Below are positions 60,201-64,000 of a stretch of DNA of 64,000 nt, one piece after another. Under the pieces are notes generated by a model. It searched no databases and was not told the origin of the DNA. It saw nothing but the letters and a program-made list of their open reading frames with translations. Each line of letters starts with the position of its first letter. Within the stretch, counting starts at the first letter, position 1. A program made the translations under genes and the position numbers. Origin of the DNA: Locusta migratoria (taxonomy: Eukaryota; Arthropoda; Insecta; Orthoptera; Acrididae); NCBI GenBank assembly GCA_026315105.1, contig CM048751.1, forward strand, positions 337,388,649 to 337,452,648, written 5' to 3'.

Positions 60201-61540
60201 GGCAGTGCATCTTCTATTTGTGACATGTATTGTGACAATGTATTCGCTACCCACCATCTGGAGTGCGGACCAATCTATTCTGATATGGCACTACACCGAT
60301 CTTGTCTGGACTATGGCATTCTCATATACAGCTTGAGGTCATCTTTGCCGCTGGAGATACTGGAAACAATTCACCAATGTGAGATTTTATACTGGCAACT
60401 GGAGGCTTTCAGGTTACATGTTCAGCCTCCTAGTGAAGACAGGATTGCCAGCATTGTGGTTTTGGCACCAACAGCATCTGCATGTACTTTACACATCCAA
60501 TGCTCTCAGAACACCCAAACTAGCATATCCTCTTTCAGAAGTGCTGATCTACCTCCCACAATAGCAGCCTAGGAATGGGCTCATGATAACAATGCATTTC
60601 TGGTCCCTCCTCTCTGAACTCTTCTCCTTCTACCACTTCTTCTTAAGACCGTGTACATCCTGAAATCATCTGAAGACAATTTTTCTCTGGATCCCTGATC
60701 TTATTGGGATCCTGAAAATAATTTTATTTTAATTAGCTATTGAGTCTTCATGTCTATATTCTGGAACATGGAACTGTAGCTCTTACTTTTCCAAACAAAC
60801 TACGGCCAGTAAAGGAGACCACAAATTTGTGAAGATCCTCAATGTGGTCCTCCCCCAAGAACTTCATCACATCCTATGTTATATTTGCATCAGCCATACT
60901 TTGCTGACTCCATCATGAGGACCTGCCTCTTGTCACTGTGGTTCTCCTTTGATGAAGGTCCACATTTTGCTGAACTGCCCTAACCTAGCCACCCTGTGGC
61001 ATACTTTGTTTTAACTTTCATTTTGAAGGGGTGTTTTTACCACTCTTGCTAAGGATGGGTGCCTCAGCCCAATGGTGCACTGAGTGATTGACAGAACATC
61101 TTGTTGCCTTCTCTTTCCTGTTTGGACAACAGCTGACTGGGCTCAGTAGTTTGTCTTAGCCATTATCCTACCCACTCCATCACTCTCCTCCTTATTCTGT
61201 ATTCCTCTTGCCTTGTCACTGTTGCTGATCTTCCCTGGGTAATGTTGGATGAGGTGCCTCTGGCTAATAATGGGACGTACATCGCCCATCACAGCCATTG
61301 ACCCTGAGGGCATCAGACTGCTCCCTAGACAGGGCACCCTCATTTGTTTCTCGCTGCCTTTAATTTTTTCCTCCAGCCTTTTCTTTCCCTGCTCTTTACT
61401 CTAGACCTTACCGGCCTTCAGAAGACCTTGGAGTTTTCCTATCCTGGGCTTTGTTTGTCAGGTCCTTATTTGGTATGTAGGTATGCTGAATTCTTGCTCC
61501 ACGTAAGAGGGGTGATCAAATATTTTAGCCCCTATAACCT
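57245..61540 (+). mobile_element. I-clade-like LINE, heavily decayed, split by a SINE
   Basis: Fragments in order: an acidic-coding purine tract (57525-57600), MVAVRIHL (57968) from the endonuclease, APYFDMGPELCKMHNQMLKH (58905-58960) and WRETILIPVFKLGKLP (59038) from RT, RQKNGVL (59410) and, after the SINE, a GSV-like continuation. Later come LDYGILIYSLRSSLPLEI (60309) and a C-terminal HCGSPLMKVHILLNCPN-like end (60935-60985). No long frame survives. Confidence 0.65.
59428..59605 (+). mobile_element. tRNA-derived SINE inserted in the LINE RT
   Basis: ATGTGGTCTAAGGCATTATG (A box), CAGAGGTTTGAGTCCTCCCT (B box), GTAAGTTAGTTTATGTAG, AAGGACTGATGACCTAAGC, then a CATTTTAACA tail. It lies between GVL and QGSV of the RT B' motif. 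Confidence 0.75.
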
Positions 61541-61977
61541 CTAAACCAACCAACCTAACCGATTTGGCTCGAATTGTGTAGGAAATAGGTAAGTCTTTCA
61601 CATCCCTAAAATTTCTGACCTGCGAAGGCCATATAAAGAAGGAAAATACTGACAAAAGATTTTTGATTACAGTAAAAGTGAGTTTGAGTGACAATAAGTT
61701 CACTGTTAGCATGTTGCATTGGGTAAGGGTGTAGACTGCATATTTATGCCTCAGGTTTGGTTCCAATTATGTCCTAATTTCTTTGCAATGTTAAAGATAC
61801 TTAACATATAAGTGATTATGAACTGATACAGTACCAGTACCAGTGATAGTTATCAAGAGTAGGTGCAACTCATTCACTTGGACAGCATTCTTCAGAATAT
61901 TGACTTACTGAGACAATATGCCAATCAAGTCTATAGTTATCTTGAATGAAAGAAAACTAAACTTTAATTCTGCCCAA
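61541..61977. other. Intergenic, nothing recognised
   Basis: AT-rich; no motif. Confidence 0.4.
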
Positions 61978-62296
61978 CAGGCCCCGAGAGGCCCACTGGG
62001 TACTGACCGGCCGTGGTGTCATCCTCTGCCCAAAGGCATCAATGGATGCAGTATGGAGGGGACGTTGTCAGCTCCCTGCACTCCCGTCTGTGATGTCAGT
62101 TTTTGTGACCGGAGCCACTACTTCTCAATCAAGTAGCTCCTTAGTTGGCCTCACAAGGGCTGAGTGCACCCCACTTGCCAACAGCACCTTCAGCAGCCCC
62201 GGACGGTAACCCATCCAAGTGCTATCCAAGCCCGACAGTGCTTAACTTTGGTGATCTAACGGTAACCGGTTTATTCACTGTGGCATGGCTGTTGGC
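61978..62296 (-). mobile_element. 5S-rRNA-headed SINE (- strand)
   Basis: Reverse reading from 62296: GCCAACAGCCATGCCACAGT, then CCGGTTACCGTTAGATCACC, AAGTTAAGC, TCGGGCTTGGATAGCACTTG and GATGGGTTACCG. It ends GGTGCTGTTGGCA near 62176, i.e. a whole 5S rRNA of about 121 nt with scattered changes. A body of about 200 bp follows (to 61978). The C-box region AGTTAAGC is kept. 5S-derived SINEs (SINE3 type) are known in animals. Confidence 0.8.
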
Positions 62297-63205
62297 AATG
62301 AAAGAAAAAGGAAGGGGAAAAAAAGAAAGAAAGGCTCCCACATAAAAACATTGTTTATTATAAAGTAAGTGGGCTGACTGCATTCTTTGTCTGTCTGTTT
62401 TCTGTACAAAGTTAGTTCAAATGGTTATAAACACTCGAGCATCCAACATATGATTGCTGGTTAGATATGCAATTATCCTCTATATTCTGTGTGTCCACCC
62501 ACCCCTCCTGCTCCTCTTTTTTCCTATTAACCATTCCCAATCTCTGTCAGTCTCCTCCTTCTTTCCTTCTGCCTCCTTCACATACTGTCCATTTTCTCTC
62601 CACCCATCTCATTTACCATCCACACCTTTCTGTCTCCTTCAGGGGTCGGATGTCAGACAGCCAGGCCCGACCAACCACCCAATAAGAGGAGTTGATCTGG
62701 AAGTGCCTCCACACATCCAATTTATCGGACCAACGATAAATTAGTCCCACCAAATCGGAACGTATGTATGGGCCTTAAATGCAAAGTGTCAAGGAACTTG
62801 ACTGTGTAACGTTTATAAAGAATATACTTTAAGGCAAAAGCCATGCCAGCATCAACTTATGTCACTTACATCATTTTTATCTTCGCGAATATGGTTTCAA
62901 AAATCATAAAATGTGGGAAAAGTGGAAATACGTTAATGCAAAAATGGGGGCGAATTAATATTGTGAACATAGGAAATCTGACAGAACCAACAAAAAATGG
63001 TGTAAATGGCAGGAAAACGTAAAATTTGGGAACGTAAAAATGGGGTTATACTGAAAAAAGAAGAAGAAGAAAAGAAACTCAATAGGTTTCTGTACAGTTG
63101 TGTTTTGCATGATAGATGTAATTCTTGTCAGTGTACAGGCATGTCAACCATGATGACAGGACACCTGCCAAACAGAATGGTGTTTGTGAGGTAGTCCCAT
63201 AATCA
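62297..63205. other. Intergenic, nothing recognised
   Basis: 62500-62660 is C/T-rich; otherwise AT-rich. No supported gene. Confidence 0.4.
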
Positions 63206-63214
63206 CTGTCTACA

Positions 63215-63965
63215 AATTCCGAGAAGGTGCAGTATGGTCAGAGGGGATGCCTAGTGGGCTCTCTTCTGTAGAGTGCCATGGGATGAATAGAAGTAGACTC
63301 AAACCTATGTGGCCTGATGGCTTAATATCAATTGTCATGTTAGTTTTCAGATTAAGTTTATAGAGACTGAAACTATATCCCAAAGGCAGGAACAATGACG
63401 TGTTACATCAGAAAGAGAGAACCATTGTTCAGCAGAGAGGCCACATTGTACTACTGCAGTACTATACAGTAGCTGACATCTGACCCTGTTGCATCCACTG
63501 GAAGAGTTGTATGGAAACAAACATGGTACAGATGGCTTTGATAGAATGGCCTTTATTGATGGATACCTGCTGCCAGTGTACCTCAAAGCGTCTTCACAGA
63601 AGGGAACATCTTGAGTGAAGTCATTAACATGCCCCCTGGATGGTCAAATAGTGGACTAATGTTATTTTTCACACGTGAGTCCAAATTTGGTCTATATTGT
63701 GATTCTTAACAAACTTGCATCTGGAGGGAATATGGAATATTGTTTTGGGATCCAAAAACTGTTGGAGGGGCCGATATTATTGCTCATGGTGTGGGCAGGG
63801 AGTATATTGACTATTTAAATACCTCTTCACAGAACTGTATCAGGTGAATGGCCAAGGTTTAACTTCTGTCAGGTACCATGTCATGATCTTCGGATCTCAG
63901 GTACAGTTGTTGTGAGGTGATGTGTAGTGCTGGGAAAACGATAATCGGGTTTGAACATGCCCGAG
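63215..63965 (+). pseudogene. Tc1-like transposase fragment (decayed, runs toward the window edge)
   Basis: In shifting frames I read PVYLKASSQKG (63560; compare P..A..R..RL), then GWSNSGLMLFFT and ESKFGLYCDS (63640-63705), the FTDESRFGLYSDS block with the second catalytic residue of Tc1 transposases, then TCIWREYGI and WDPKTVGGADI (63717-63770). Here Asp of TDES reads Arg. Stops and frame changes abound. No terminal repeats identified. Confidence 0.6.
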
Positions 63966-64000
63966 ATTTCTCGATACAGTGCAGAACTTAATACTGTATT

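Overview
The window looks like part of a very large, repeat-rich insect genome. A grasshopper or locust is the best guess (inference). Three things point that way: an RTE-type LINE whose 3' end reads GGACTGAAGACCACAACAAC, a tRNA-derived SINE ending in ACTGATGACC plus CATTTGAA, and a host gene split by a 31-kb intron filled with nested transposons. There is no prokaryotic signature, operon, rRNA operon or CRISPR array.

Only one host gene can be supported, on the + strand. An internal exon (978-1301) encodes a zinc-binding DNA-binding-like domain of the FLYWCH/FAR1/WRKY-GCM1 kind, found in a large uncharacterised insect protein family. It ends at a strong GTAAGT donor. A phase-1 intron of 30,884 bp follows, and the last recognisable exon is 32186-32823, with a polyadenylation signal at 33011. 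Inside the intron, at 24057-24178, lies a second copy of the start of that last exon, with a usable acceptor, the same phase, an open frame and its own stop. It could be an alternative terminal exon. In the last exon the stop codon sits directly before a (GT)n microsatellite, and the same frame stays open for 43 codons beyond it.

The rest is mobile DNA. 3.8-4.4 kb: a small terminal-inverted-repeat element with a fragment of a foldback family inside. 5.8-19.8 kb: a nested stack in which an RTE LINE is split by a Ty3/gypsy remnant, which is split by a piggyBac element with intact ends, which is split by a CR1/L2-like LINE; an I-clade LINE and further LINE pieces follow. 20.1-25.5 kb: a foldback MITE, a well-preserved CR1/L2-like LINE (- strand) and another RT fragment split by a mariner-like MITE. 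26.0 kb: a 222-bp near-perfect foldback. 26.8-31.5 kb: tRNA-like SINE pieces and microsatellites.

Downstream of the gene (33-64 kb): two 81-bp TTAA-flanked MITE copies, several I-clade LINEs on the + strand (35.7-37.8, 42.7-43.4, 43.4-45.2, 45.5-51.3 and 57.2-61.5 kb), a decayed hAT transposase with an inverted second copy (37.9-41.9 kb), RTE 3' pieces on the - strand (53.7-54.5 and 55.9-56.8 kb), tRNA-derived SINEs, a full-length 5S-rRNA-headed SINE (62.0-62.3 kb, - strand) and a decayed Tc1-like transposase at the right edge. All transposon reading frames are broken except the CR1/L2-like copy at 21.2-23.7 kb, where I see one frameshift.

Coordinates of element ends are by eye. Family assignments rest on motifs I recognise in translation and on remembered repeat consensus features, not on a search.
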